The notes: generated from the sequence alone by a model not told the origin. DNA of 64,000 bases from HKCCE3408 sp038530555 (GCA_038530555.1 JBCBCN010000001.1:620001-684000); one strand, 5' to 3'. Shown: positions 50,661 through 59,607, counted from the first letter of the stretch. A program made the numbers and translations.

Positions 50661-52682
50661 TCAGCCCGCCAGTCGCCTCAGATCAGCGATGCGGTCACAA
50701 AGCTGGGTTATTTCATACAACAAATTCAATCTATTACGCCGTAAAATCTGAGCATCGGCATTGACCTGCACGGCATCGAAGAAGCCGTCGATCGCTGCAC
50801 GTAATGTGGCCAATTCACCCAGGGCGGCGGAAAAATTGTTTGTTTCCAGAGCTTGGTTAACGCGGCCACCGATGTGCTCCAACGCGGAAAACAACTCTTT
50901 TTCTGCATCTGCATCCGCGTATTTCGCGTCCGCGCCATAGCGGTATTCGACCCCGTCCTCCGCCTCGGCCTGCGCCAGGATATTCGCCGCGCGTTTGAAG
51001 CCCTGGACGAGGTTTTCGCCGTCTGGCGTGTCGAGAAAAGCTTGCAATGCGCGTGCGCGGTCGACCACATAGGTCAAATCATCCGAGCCCGGCATCGAAA
51101 GCACCGCATCGATCACGTCATGGCGCAGGCCCTCGCCCCGCAGATAGACCTTGAGGCGGTCGTGGATGAAACCGATCACGCCCGCACCGGTATGCACCGC
51201 GAGGTCCAGCCTTAGGTTGTTTTCCAACAAAATCCGGATCACCCCCAACGCCGCTCGGCGCAGCGCAAACGGGTCCTTGGAGCCAGTCGGCTTCTCATCG
51301 ATACTCCAGAAACCGGTCAGCGCATCGAGCTTTTCGGCCAGGGCCACCGTCGCCGACAGCGGCGCGGAGGGCACATCGTCGGAGGGCCCGAGCGGCTTGT
51401 AATGCTCCTCGGCGACAGCAGCGATTTCGCTCGGCTCGCCCGCGGCTTCGGCGTAATAGCGACCCATCACGCCCTGCAGCTCGGCAAATTCATAGACCAT
51501 CTCTGAGGCCAGATCGGCCTTGGCGAGATCTGCTGCGCGGGCCACTTGATCCGGGTCCGCGCCGAGCGTCGGGGCGAGCGCGCGCGACAGGTCCGCGATC
51601 CGCCGCACCCGATCCGCGACCGAGCCGAGCTTGGCATGAAACGTCACATTCTCAAGCGCTTGCAGCCAGTCTTTCATGCCGTCTCTGGCAACGCGCAGAT
51701 CGTTCTCCCAAAAGAACGCCGCGTCGGCCAGGCGCGCCGTCAATACCCGGCCATTGCCGGCCAGGATTGTCGCGCCCGCGTCCGCCGTCTCGCGATTGGC
51801 GACGGTCACAAATCCCTCGATCCGCCCGGTTTTGGGGTCGCGCGCCGAGAAGAACTTCTGGTGCTCCCGCATCGAGGTCTGCAGCACTTCGCCGGGCAGA
51901 TCGAGAAATTGCGCGTCGATCTTTCCCAAGAGTGGCACGGGCCATTCCACCAGGCCTGCCACCTCGGTCAAAAGCGCAGAATCCTCGACCACTTCGAGCC
52001 CTGCCGCTTGCGCCAGATCGGTGGCTCCCCGCCAAATCTCCTCGGCTCGGTCCGACGCAGCTAATACAACATGAGCCGACTTGAGCTTCGCCTTGTAATC
52101 TTCAACGGAGCCAACAGAAAATCGGCCCGGAGCCATGAAGCGGTGGCCCTCAGTCGTGTCGCCCGAAGCAAATCCTTCAACCTCGAAATCCACCTCTTTG
52201 CCGTCGAGCAAACACAGGATCGAGGTTAGCGGCCGCACCCAGCGCAGGCTGCCGCTCCCCCAGCGCATCGATTTCGGCCAGGGAAAGCCGCGCACGATCT
52301 CCGGCACCACTTCGGCGATGATCTCTGACGCAGAACGGCCCGGCGTCTCGATGCGCGCGAAATAGACCTGGCCCTTTTTGTCGTCGCGCAGCTCCAACTG
52401 CTCCCGGCTTAACCCGGTTGACCGCAAAAAGCCCTCCAAAGCCGCCTCGGGCGCATCGGCCCGTGGGCCCTTGCGCTCGGTCGAGACGGCCGGGCTTTCA
52501 TCCGCCACATCGCGCAGGATCAGCGTCAGGCGACGCGGCGTGACATGGCTCTCTGCCGCCCCGTGGCTCAGGCCCGACTTGGATAGTGCCTCAAGCAGCA
52601 TCCGCTCCAAATCGGCCGAGGCGCGCGCTTGCATGCCCGCCGGGATTTCCTCGGAAAACAGCTCCAACAGCAGATCGGCCAT
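50661..52682 (-). CDS. glyS: glycyl-tRNA synthetase beta subunit
   Basis: The large subunit of the two-subunit glycyl-tRNA synthetase, 673 residues. It begins MADLLLELFSEEIPAGMQAR and has the HD-like middle region and C-terminal tRNA-binding helices (VYEFAELQGVMGRYYAEA, DPFALRRAALGVIRILLE, ending FFDAVQVNADAQILRRNRL). It works with GlyQ, encoded two genes upstream. Its start touches the stop of the small gene between them (TAAATG), so the three are one operon. Confidence 0.97.
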   Translation of the reverse strand: MADLLLELFSEEIPAGMQARASADLERMLLEALSKSGLSHGAAESHVTPRRLTLILRDVADESPAVSTERKGPRADAPEAALEGFLRSTGLSREQLELRDDKKGQVYFARIETPGRSASEIIAEVVPEIVRGFPWPKSMRWGSGSLRWVRPLTSILCLLDGKEVDFEVEGFASGDTTEGHRFMAPGRFSVGSVEDYKAKLKSAHVVLAASDRAEEIWRGATDLAQAAGLEVVEDSALLTEVAGLVEWPVPLLGKIDAQFLDLPGEVLQTSMREHQKFFSARDPKTGRIEGFVTVANRETADAGATILAGNGRVLTARLADAAFFWENDLRVARDGMKDWLQALENVTFHAKLGSVADRVRRIADLSRALAPTLGADPDQVARAADLAKADLASEMVYEFAELQGVMGRYYAEAAGEPSEIAAVAEEHYKPLGPSDDVPSAPLSATVALAEKLDALTGFWSIDEKPTGSKDPFALRRAALGVIRILLENNLRLDLAVHTGAGVIGFIHDRLKVYLRGEGLRHDVIDAVLSMPGSDDLTYVVDRARALQAFLDTPDGENLVQGFKRAANILAQAEAEDGVEYRYGADAKYADADAEKELFSALEHIGGRVNQALETNNFSAALGELATLRAAIDGFFDAVQVNADAQILRRNRLNLLYEITQLCDRIADLRRLAG

Positions 52683-53192
52683 TTATTCGCTCCTCTCCGC
52701 GCAGCCCGGCGGCAGTGGATCGCCGGAAAACGACGCCTCACCGCAAGGGTTCATCTGACGCCAGGCAAAGCCCTGCCCCGTCCCATCGACGGCCACGACC
52801 ACATCAAAGCCATAGGGCGCGTTCTGGCGCCCGAGAAAGGCCAACGCCTCCCCCGCCTCCAGCGACGCGCCAAGCTCGGCGGCATCAAAGCAGTCGAACC
52901 AGCCAGGCGCTGTCAGCGGCACGGGATCAGGATAGGGAATAAAGGTCTCGGTCAGTGTGGCCTGGCTCAACGCGGTCGCAAAACAGGCCCGATAGCGCAG
53001 GGGCGAGGTTTCCGCGTCGATCCCGGCCAAATCTTCGACCGCGAGCACTTCGACTTCACCGTCAAAGCGCGTCATCTCGATGGCCGGGATCGTCTCGACA
53101 TACCAGGCCTGGGTCTGGGCATACCAAAGCCCGCCGCCCATCGCGACGGCGACCCCCAAAAGACTGATCACGACCAACCGCCCCCGTCTCAT
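52683..53192 (-). CDS. DUF6446-like single-pass membrane protein
   Basis: A 169-residue protein found in the glyQ-glyS operon of Rhodobacterales. Residues 6-25 form one hydrophobic helix (VVISLLGVAVAMGGGLWY); the rest faces the periplasm. Visible features are four Cys (YRACFATA, FDCFDA, NPCGEA, PGCAE), likely forming disulfides, and the block GYDFVVAVDGTGQGFAWRQM-like FDVVVAVDGTGQGFAWRQ. The role is unknown. It ends directly at the glyS start. Confidence 0.78.
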   Translation of the reverse strand: MRRGRLVVISLLGVAVAMGGGLWYAQTQAWYVETIPAIEMTRFDGEVEVLAVEDLAGIDAETSPLRYRACFATALSQATLTETFIPYPDPVPLTAPGWFDCFDAAELGASLEAGEALAFLGRQNAPYGFDVVVAVDGTGQGFAWRQMNPCGEASFSGDPLPPGCAERSE

Positions 53193-53310
53193 CCGCAGAC
53201 CGGGCCGCGCGCCCGCTCCTTCATTTTTCTAAAAATACTCACCCGAGCGCGGGACACGCGGCGACATGCCCGCCGGAACAGCGCCCTGCTTGCCCTGCAC
53301 GCAAACCGCG

Positions 53311-54264
53311 TCACGCCTGCCATCCGCCCGCCTCGGTCTGCACGAAGGCGTCGGCGCAGGCCTTGGCCAGGGTCCGAACCCGGCCGATATAGGCCTGCCG
53401 CTCGGTGACTGAGATCACGCCGCGCGCGTCCAGCAGGTTGAAGAGGTGACTGGCCTTGATGCATTGGTCATAGGCCGGAAGCGCCATGACGATGCGCCGC
53501 CCTGTGCGCGGATCCTCCGGCGCCTGGTCCAGGATTGCGCGGCACTCGGCCTCGGCATCCTCAAAATGGCGCATCAGAACATCCGTCTCGGCCACGTCGA
53601 AATTCCACCGCGCATATTGCGCCTCGGCCTCTCGGAACACATCGCCATAGCTCAGAGCGATCGGCGTTTGGGGGTCGTTGAAAGGCATGTCCATCACGTG
53701 ATCGACGCCCAGCACATACATCGCCAGCCGCTCAAGCCCGTAGGTCAGCTCACCGGAGACGGGCCGGCAATCATGGCCGCCGACCTGCTGGAAGTAGGTG
53801 AACTGGCTCACTTCCATGCCGTCGCACCAGACCTCCCAACCCAAGCCCCAGGCGCCGAGCGTTGGGCTTTCCCAATCATCCTCGACAAAGCGGATGTCAT
53901 GCAGCGCCATATCGATGCCGATCGCCTCGAGCGATCCGAGATAGAGGTCTTGCAGATCGGGCGGGCTCGGTTTGATCAGAACCTGGTACTGATAATAGTG
54001 CTGGAGCCGGTTCGGGCTGTCGCCATAGCGGCCATCGGTGGGCCGGCGCGACGGCTGTACATAGGCTGCGGCCCAGGGCACCTGACCCAGGGCGCGCAGG
54101 GTGGTGGCCGGGTGAAAGGTGCCCGCGCCCACTTCCATGTCATAGGGCTGCAGCACCGCACATCCGCGTTCGGCCCAATAACTCTGCAGCCGCAGGATGA
54201 TCTCTTGAAAACTGCGCGGCGCAATGGGGGCTGTTGCAGGCGTTTGAGGCGCTGTGTCTGGCAT
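53311..54264 (-). CDS. glyQ: glycyl-tRNA synthetase alpha subunit
   Basis: The catalytic class II subunit, 317 residues. The opening SFQEIILRLQSYWAERGCAV and the class motif GAGTFHPATTLRALG are diagnostic, followed by QPSRRPTDGRYGDSPNRLQ (19 residues) and YVLGVDHVMDMPFND. It binds ATP and glycine and pairs with GlyS for tRNA binding. The gene begins the glyQ-DUF6446-glyS operon. A 118-base gap with an AAAATACTC-type motif separates it from the second gene. Confidence 0.97.
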   Translation of the reverse strand: MPDTAPQTPATAPIAPRSFQEIILRLQSYWAERGCAVLQPYDMEVGAGTFHPATTLRALGQVPWAAAYVQPSRRPTDGRYGDSPNRLQHYYQYQVLIKPSPPDLQDLYLGSLEAIGIDMALHDIRFVEDDWESPTLGAWGLGWEVWCDGMEVSQFTYFQQVGGHDCRPVSGELTYGLERLAMYVLGVDHVMDMPFNDPQTPIALSYGDVFREAEAQYARWNFDVAETDVLMRHFEDAEAECRAILDQAPEDPRTGRRIVMALPAYDQCIKASHLFNLLDARGVISVTERQAYIGRVRTLAKACADAFVQTEAGGWQA

Positions 54265-54588
54265 CGGCTCTCGTCATCTCTCGCGCAGGGACATTCAGGG
54301 GGCATGGGGCTGCGGCACCCATCGACGGGGGCCACAGCTTGCGGTTGCTGCGGGCTTTAAGCCGCCGCTCTTTGGGCGTCAATCGCCCGCCCAATTTGGT
54401 CGGGCCGCGCATGGCGCGCGCCTTTAGGTCGGCGGATGGTCAGATCGCTGCAACACTTGCCCGACTTCAGGCGAGAGTTGCCGATTTGGCAGTGCATTTA
54501 TCCGGCGCTCTGGATAAGTGTGGCGGCTGACACAAGGGGCGCGACTGTCCAAGATCGGCCCGAACACATCAGACGATCACAAGGTATT
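54265..54588. other. 324-base gap between glyQ and SPOR-protein gene
   Basis: Divergent promoter region for glyQ and the gene at 54589. Shadow frames cross it, but no gene fits. A TTATCC/GGATAA inverted repeat (54498-54517, 8-base centre), about 70 bases before the plus-strand gene, could be an operator. I saw no RNA gene or strong terminator. Confidence 0.5.
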
Positions 54589-56424
54589 ATGATCATGCGT
54601 AGTTTTGCGACCCTCCCAGAGTTCGCCGCACTTCTTTTCGACCGTGCCCGCAGTCTTGCAGGCCGCCTGGCCGTCGCGATTGGCCTCACATTTGCCCTCC
54701 TGCTCGGTGGCCCGGTCGCAGCCCAAGATCAAGGCGGCGTCTTTGTTCAGGTCGAAGCGCATCCCGACTTGGCGACAGCCGAACAGCGCGTGCGCGCTTA
54801 TGCGCCCCTGGTCGACGATGTGGTGGGCTTTCGGCTTACCTCGGGTTGGTATTCCGTGGCCCTCGGCCCCTACGACCCGGCCCGCGCCACCGTCGTTTTG
54901 AACGATCTGTCTGCCCAGGGCCTGCTGCCACGCGACGCCTATGTCGAAACGCGTCCGATCTACACGCAACAGTTTTGGCCCGTGGGCGCCCCGGCGACGC
55001 CCGCCCCAGCGCAGCCGCAAACGGCGCAGGCCACGCCTGAGCCCGAGCCCGCGCCGGAAGCGGAACCTGTCGTCATTGCCCAAGAAGAAACACCCGCTGA
55101 GGCGCGCCAATCCGAGGCGCAGCTGGACCAGACCCAACGCGAGACCTTGCAGATCGCGCTCGAATGGTTCGGCTTTTACAACAGCGGCATCGACGGCGCC
55201 TTTGGGCCCGGCACGCGCGCCGCCATGGCCGCGTGGCAGGCGGATCAAGCGCTGGAGCAGACCGGCATTTTGACGACCCGTCAACGCGAGGATTTGCTCG
55301 GCGCCTATGCCAGGGAGCTCAACGCGCTCGGCATGCAATCGGTGCGCGACGGCCGTGCTGGGATCGAGATCAACTTGCCGATGGCGATGGTCGAGTTCGG
55401 CCGCTACGAGTTTCCCTTCGCCCAGTATGACAGCCGAGATGGCTCCGGCGTGCGGGTCTTTCTGATCAGCCAGCCGGGCAGCGCGCGGACGTTGGGCGGT
55501 CTTTACGAGATCATGCAAACGCTGGAGATCGTGCCGCTCGAAGGCGAACGCTCCCGCTCAGGTGACAGCTTTGTTCTGACCGGCCAGAACGCGACACTCC
55601 GCTCGCATACCGAAGCCAGCCTGCAAAACGGTGAGATCAAGGGCTTCACGCTGCTTTGGCCACCTGAGCGCGACGCGCAGATGGAGCGAGTTCTGCCGAT
55701 GATGCAGGCCAGTTTCACCCGTCAGCAAGGGGTCCTGGACGCGGGCGCGGTGTCCGAGGAAACGATGCAGGGCGTCGACCTTGTCGCGGGGCTCGAAGTG
55801 CGCCGCCCCGAGCTGACACGCAGCGGCTTTTACGCCACCGGCCAGGGCGTGGTACTGACCACGGCTGAGCTGACCGATTTGCAATGTGAACGCTATTTGA
55901 TCGATGAGATCTACGAGGCCGAACTGGCTACGAGCGACGCGGAAACCGGCCTCGCCGTCCTGCGTCCGGTCAATCGGCTGGCACCGCCCCAGGTGGCCCA
56001 GTTCGGCGGTGACGCCCTTCGTTTGCGCGCGGATGTGGCCGTGGCGGGCTTTCCGTTCGAAGGTGCCCTTGGCGCGGCCTCGCTCAATTTTGGGGAACTG
56101 GCCGAGCTCACCGGCCTCGACGGCGATCCGCGCCTGCGCCGTTTGGATGTGGCCATCGAAGACAGTGAGGCCGGCGCGCCCGTGCTTGACGAGGCAGGCC
56201 AAGTGATCGGTATGGTCCTGCCGACGGCGACCGATGGCAGGGCCTTGCCGCCCGGTGTGAGCTTCGCGCTTGGCGCAGAAAGCCTGCGTGAGGTGCTGGT
56301 CGAGCAAGGTCTTTTGGCCGAGCAGGCAGAGCTCAGCACACAAGCGAGCCCGCAACCCCTCGGCCGCCAAACCCTAGCGCGCCTGGGCGCCGACATCGCA
56401 GTAACAGTCAGCTGCTGGAACTGA
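54589..56424 (+). CDS. SPOR/peptidoglycan-binding protein with inactive trypsin-like domain
   Basis: A 611-residue exported protein. After a signal peptide (to about 46, ending GPVAA) comes a SPOR-like domain (49-115; FVQVEAHPDLATAEQRV), a Pro/Ala/Glu linker (125-175), a PG_binding_1 domain (175-230; FYNSGIDGAFGPGTRAAM), a central domain, and a trypsin-like domain (about 390-560). In the latter the position of the catalytic His is Glu (TTAELTD for TNAHVV) and the GNSGGP motif is EAGAP, so Ser is Ala; it is a pseudo-protease. Expected place: periplasm, at peptidoglycan. The start at 54589 follows AAGG; an ATG at 54595 is an equally good start. Confidence 0.82.
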   Translation: MIMRSFATLPEFAALLFDRARSLAGRLAVAIGLTFALLLGGPVAAQDQGGVFVQVEAHPDLATAEQRVRAYAPLVDDVVGFRLTSGWYSVALGPYDPARATVVLNDLSAQGLLPRDAYVETRPIYTQQFWPVGAPATPAPAQPQTAQATPEPEPAPEAEPVVIAQEETPAEARQSEAQLDQTQRETLQIALEWFGFYNSGIDGAFGPGTRAAMAAWQADQALEQTGILTTRQREDLLGAYARELNALGMQSVRDGRAGIEINLPMAMVEFGRYEFPFAQYDSRDGSGVRVFLISQPGSARTLGGLYEIMQTLEIVPLEGERSRSGDSFVLTGQNATLRSHTEASLQNGEIKGFTLLWPPERDAQMERVLPMMQASFTRQQGVLDAGAVSEETMQGVDLVAGLEVRRPELTRSGFYATGQGVVLTTAELTDLQCERYLIDEIYEAELATSDAETGLAVLRPVNRLAPPQVAQFGGDALRLRADVAVAGFPFEGALGAASLNFGELAELTGLDGDPRLRRLDVAIEDSEAGAPVLDEAGQVIGMVLPTATDGRALPPGVSFALGAESLREVLVEQGLLAEQAELSTQASPQPLGRQTLARLGADIAVTVSCWN

Positions 56425-56447
56425 TCTCGGTATCGGGCTGTGCCCGA

Positions 56448-56491
56448 CAAAACCTCCAGTGGAGGTTTTGCGAGATCAGTGGGCTTAGCCC
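56448..56491. repeat. hairpin-plus-box element, copy 2
   Basis: CAAAACCTCC-AGT-GGAGGTTTTG (56448-56470), a 10-base spacer, then GGGCTTAGCCC (56481-56491). It is preceded by a short CGGGC-TGT-GCCCG hairpin (56434-56446). It aligns with copy 3, 68 bases on, over the full element. Confidence 0.88.
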
Positions 56492-56515
56492 TTTCCGGCG
56501 GCGTACTTTGCCCGG

Positions 56516-56560
56516 CAAACGCTCCAGCGGAGCGTTTGGGAAATCAATGGGCGGAGCCCC
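56516..56560. repeat. hairpin-plus-box element, copy 3
   Basis: CAAACGCTCC-AGC-GGAGCGTTTG (56516-56538), a 10-base spacer, then GGGCGGAGCCCC (56549-56560). Compared with copy 2, stem positions 5 and 6 change from A,C to C,G, with matching changes in the other arm. Confidence 0.88.
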
Positions 56561-56585
56561 TTTCGGCATCCACCCTCACAACAAA

Positions 56586-56609
56586 AAAGCGCGCCCCTCA
56601 GCGCGCTTT
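56586..56609. terminator. bidirectional terminator between convergent genes
   Basis: AAAGCGCGC pairs with GCGCGCTTT around a 6-base loop, with short A and T tracts at the sides. It lies between the SPOR-protein gene and convergent msrB and probably ends both transcripts. Confidence 0.75.
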
Positions 56610-56632
56610 CCTCATTCCTAACCGACCCTGCT

Positions 56633-57121
56633 CTAGGCCGCCCGGAACACCAGGCTCACGCCGTTCAAACAATGCCTCTTGCCGGTGGGTTGCGGCCCAT
56701 CGTTGAAGATGTGCCCGAGATGCGAGCCGCAGCGACGGCAATGGCATTCAGTGCGCACGCGTAGAAGACGCCGGTCGTCCATCGTTCCGATCGCCCGGGG
56801 GAGCGACTGCCAAAAGCTCGGCCAGCCGGTTCGGCTGTCGTATTTGTGCTCGGAGCTATAGATGGCAAGATCGCAGCCGCGGCAATGATAGATCCCATCG
56901 GCATAGTTCGCATCCAGCGGGCTCGATCCCGCCCGCTCCGTCCCGCCTTCGCGCATGACATGGTATTGCTGCGGCGTCAGCATGGCGCGCCATTCGGCAT
57001 CCGTACGGGTTACCTCGAATGGGCCCTCTGCGATGGCCGCGCTTGCAGGCTGCGTGGCGATGCGGGGCAGCGTGATCGCCGCCGCGCCCAGGGCAAAAAG
57101 GTCTCTGCGTCTCATAAACAT
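56633..57121 (-). CDS. msrB: exported methionine-R-sulfoxide reductase
   Basis: MsrB reduces the R form of methionine sulfoxide in proteins. The 162-residue precursor has a twin-arginine signal (RRRDLFALGAA, ending PASA at about 28), so it is exported folded, via Tat, to the periplasm. The domain has the zinc cysteines C80/C83 and C128/C131, the substrate motif GWPSFWQ and the catalytic C151 in RHCLNGVSL. Another Cys at 126 could be the resolving residue. The start at 57121 is close to its ribosome-binding site; an in-frame ATG two codons on (57115) may be the true one. Confidence 0.92.
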   Translation of the reverse strand: MFMRRRDLFALGAAAITLPRIATQPASAAIAEGPFEVTRTDAEWRAMLTPQQYHVMREGGTERAGSSPLDANYADGIYHCRGCDLAIYSSEHKYDSRTGWPSFWQSLPRAIGTMDDRRLLRVRTECHCRRCGSHLGHIFNDGPQPTGKRHCLNGVSLVFRAA

Positions 57122-57359
57122 GGTCTCCGCTTCTGATCCCTACTTAACCAATCTGCGTTGAAATATCGCCCCCGCGATTTTCACGATCCGGTTATGCCAC
57201 AGTGAGGTCTCTTGGGCGTGGGGGAGTTTGCACTTGTCATGGAACCGCTGGCAGCACGACCTACCTCGATCGGTGAGGGGTCAATTAAGCTGCGCCGTCC
57301 TCTTGCACGGCCCTGGCGAAACTGGCATCTCAGCAGATGAAATCCCAACAGGTGGCGTG

Positions 57360-58346
57360 ATGGCAGACGGCAGCGTGAACAACGACCTCAAACCGACCGA
57401 AGAGGTCAGCGTCCGCGAGGTTTTCGGCATCGACAGCGATATGGAGGTCAAGGCCTTCGCCGAGCCGAGCGAGCGCGTGCCCGAGATCGACCCGACTTAC
57501 AAGTTCGACCCCGACACGACGCTCGCCATCCTGGCCGGGTTCCGCAACAACCGCCGGGTGATGGTCCAGGGCTATCACGGGACGGGGAAATCGACACATA
57601 TCGAACAGGTCGCGGCCCGGCTGAACTGGCCCGCGGTGCGCGTCAATCTCGACAGCCATATTAGCCGGATCGACCTCATCGGCAAAGACGCGATCAAACT
57701 ACGCGACGGCATGCAGGTGACGGAGTTTCACGAAGGCATCCTTCCCTGGGCCCTGCGCAACCCGGTGGCGATTGTATTTGATGAATACGATGCGGGCCGT
57801 CCGGATGTGATGTTCGTGATCCAGCGGATCCTGGAGCATGACGGCAAGCTGACGCTGCTTGACCAGAACGAGATCATCACGCCGCATCCCTCGTTTCGCT
57901 TGTTCGCGACCGCCAACACGGTCGGCTTGGGCGACACAACCGGCCTATATCACGGGGTGCAGCAGATCAACCAGGCGCAGATGGACCGCTGGTCGCTGGT
58001 CGCGACGCTGAATTATCTCAGCCATGACGCGGAGGCCGCGATCGTCCTGGCAAAGACGCCGCATTACAACAACGAGAAGGGCCGCCAGCAGATCAATCAG
58101 ATGGTCACGGTGGCGGAGCTGACGCGGACGGCCTTCATGAATGGCGAGCTGTCGACCGTTATGAGCCCGCGCACAGTGATCAACTGGGCCGAGAACGCCT
58201 CGATCTTCCGCTCGGTCGGTTACGCCTTCCGGCTGACCTTCCTCAACAAATGCGATGAGCTTGAGCGCCAGACGGTGGCGGAGTTCTACCAGCGGTGCTT
58301 CGACGAAGAGCTGCCGGAGAGTGCCGCGAGCATGAGCCTGGGGTGA
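57360..58346 (+). CDS. cobS: cobaltochelatase subunit CobS
   Basis: An AAA+ ATPase subunit of the aerobic cobaltochelatase (CobN-CobS-CobT), which inserts cobalt into hydrogenobyrinate diamide in cobalamin synthesis. The 328-residue protein has Walker A GYHGTGKST, Walker B AIVFDEYDAG and the arginine-finger region typical of MoxR-like proteins. From the ATG at 57360 the N terminus is MADGSVNND; an upstream frame to 57228 is unlike the family. CobT lies 3.5 kb on, and CobN is not in the window. Confidence 0.94.
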   Translation: MADGSVNNDLKPTEEVSVREVFGIDSDMEVKAFAEPSERVPEIDPTYKFDPDTTLAILAGFRNNRRVMVQGYHGTGKSTHIEQVAARLNWPAVRVNLDSHISRIDLIGKDAIKLRDGMQVTEFHEGILPWALRNPVAIVFDEYDAGRPDVMFVIQRILEHDGKLTLLDQNEIITPHPSFRLFATANTVGLGDTTGLYHGVQQINQAQMDRWSLVATLNYLSHDAEAAIVLAKTPHYNNEKGRQQINQMVTVAELTRTAFMNGELSTVMSPRTVINWAENASIFRSVGYAFRLTFLNKCDELERQTVAEFYQRCFDEELPESAASMSLG

Positions 58347-58414
58347 GGGCTGAGGCGGTCTAGCTCTGCCCGCTTACCCATGCCCCTTTGCATGGCACAA
58401 AGCGGAGCAGAGAC

Positions 58415-58819
58415 ATGCCGACCATCCTGACCACCCAAGACTACCGCCGCGGCATGATCCCCGACTGGGTCTTGGATGAGGATATCCCGATCGAGGTGCG
58501 CCGCGATGCCGTGGCCTATTGGAACGCCCAGCGGCGTTTGAGGGGGCTAAAGACTTTCTCCGTCAACCTATGGCTGACGATACCGCTCTTTTGGTTTTTT
58601 ATTCTGACTGGTCTGATCTTCCGCGAAATACCTGAGGTAGCCGGTTTCGCCTTTGTGCTAAGCGCTCTATTTCCGCCGCTACTAGTCAAACAGCATGCGT
58701 CAGACCCAAACGGCCCATACCATCAAGTGCCGCTGGCCTATCAAACATTTCAAAAGCACAATTGGCGCTTTGATGGTGACGCGCTCAAACCCAGTTCCTG
58801 GGGTAAATATACGCAATAG
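58415..58819 (+). CDS. small membrane protein of unknown function
   Basis: A 134-residue protein with two hydrophobic helices in the middle (about 52-68 and 75-95; LWLTIPLFWFFILTGLIF). The N-terminal 45 residues are a soluble, charged segment (MPTILTTQDYRRGMIPDW). I recognise no family. The GC content is lower than that of cobS and cobT. It lies 68 bases after cobS in the same direction, and may be co-transcribed, but nothing shows it acts with the chelatase. The ATG at 58415 has a GGAG site upstream. Confidence 0.65.
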   Translation: MPTILTTQDYRRGMIPDWVLDEDIPIEVRRDAVAYWNAQRRLRGLKTFSVNLWLTIPLFWFFILTGLIFREIPEVAGFAFVLSALFPPLLVKQHASDPNGPYHQVPLAYQTFQKHNWRFDGDALKPSSWGKYTQ

Positions 58820-58973
58820 TGGCATACCGGCCGCAGATGTGACCACGTCTCTGCCGCGGTGCCGAACCTGATTTTTCCTTTCACAAGCAATAAGTTGCCC
58901 GACAGATCACCACCCGGGAAACCATTATTCTCCGCACTGCGGCGGCAGAGAATGAACAAATGGTTGCCGCTTT

Positions 58974-58990
58974 GTTCACGCGATGTGAAC
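58974..58990. promoter_or_regulatory. palindrome GTTCAC-N5-GTGAAC, possible operator
   Basis: A 6-bp perfect inverted repeat with a 5-base centre, 25 bases before the gene at 59016. With the flanking TTT and GAA it extends with only one mismatch. The spacing fits a dimeric regulator; which one is unknown. The surrounding 196 bases contain no gene. Confidence 0.5.
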
Positions 58991-59015
58991 GAATTTGCTC
59001 GATTGTCTCTCATTT

Positions 59016-59471
59016 ATGGGCAACCGGACATATACCGCCGCGGCCATATTCCTTTTCATTGGCCTGCTCCCGCTCCCCGCTCGGGCGGATATCCCGGGCG
59101 ATCCGTTGACATTCTTCGCCCATTGCGCAGGTCGTCTTTCGGCCGAATTGAGCCATCAGTGGATGCGCTCTGACCCCAGCTCCGATGATACCGAGGCGCT
59201 GCACCGGGCGACATTGAGCATCCTGCAATCGATCACCCCGACCGATCAGGCGCGCGGCGTTCTGAGCATGCGGGTCGATGCGCGCAACGCCCATGCCGGT
59301 CTGCTGACGCGCGGCTATGCGCGCGGCGATGCCTGGGCGCGGGAGCGCGCGGCGGCGCGATTGGCCGAATGCGCGGCCCTGGTGCTCGGACCGAGTGAGC
59401 CAGTGCCAGCAGAGGCAAACCAAGACAGAGAGACGAGAACCCTGCGTCCTGCATCTCACGCATTTGATTAA
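59016..59471 (+). CDS. exported hypothetical protein
   Basis: A 151-residue protein with a signal peptide (1-25, ending LPARA) and a helical mature part with two Cys (FAHCAGRLSAE, LAECAALVLG), which may be disulfide-linked. The pattern CAGRLSAELSHQWM is not one I can assign. The start at 59016 follows a TTG at 58995 in frame, but only the ATG gives a proper signal. It is in the region between cobS and cobT. The function is unknown. Confidence 0.68.
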   Translation: MGNRTYTAAAIFLFIGLLPLPARADIPGDPLTFFAHCAGRLSAELSHQWMRSDPSSDDTEALHRATLSILQSITPTDQARGVLSMRVDARNAHAGLLTRGYARGDAWARERAAARLAECAALVLGPSEPVPAEANQDRETRTLRPASHAFD

Positions 59472-59607
59472 AATGCTGCTTGGCGGTGGCCGCCTCTGGA
59501 TTTTCAAAGGGTCGGGCTAGCGGCGCACAAGTCGGCAGTCAGCCCTCCCCCCATGGATCGACCCAATCCGCATTGATTCCCGAGCTTGGGCATGATTGCG
59601 TTCGGCT

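Noticed and set aside
53446..54360. Long plus-strand frame opposite glyQ
   Set aside because: Shadow of a GC-rich gene; glyQ on the minus strand is beyond doubt.
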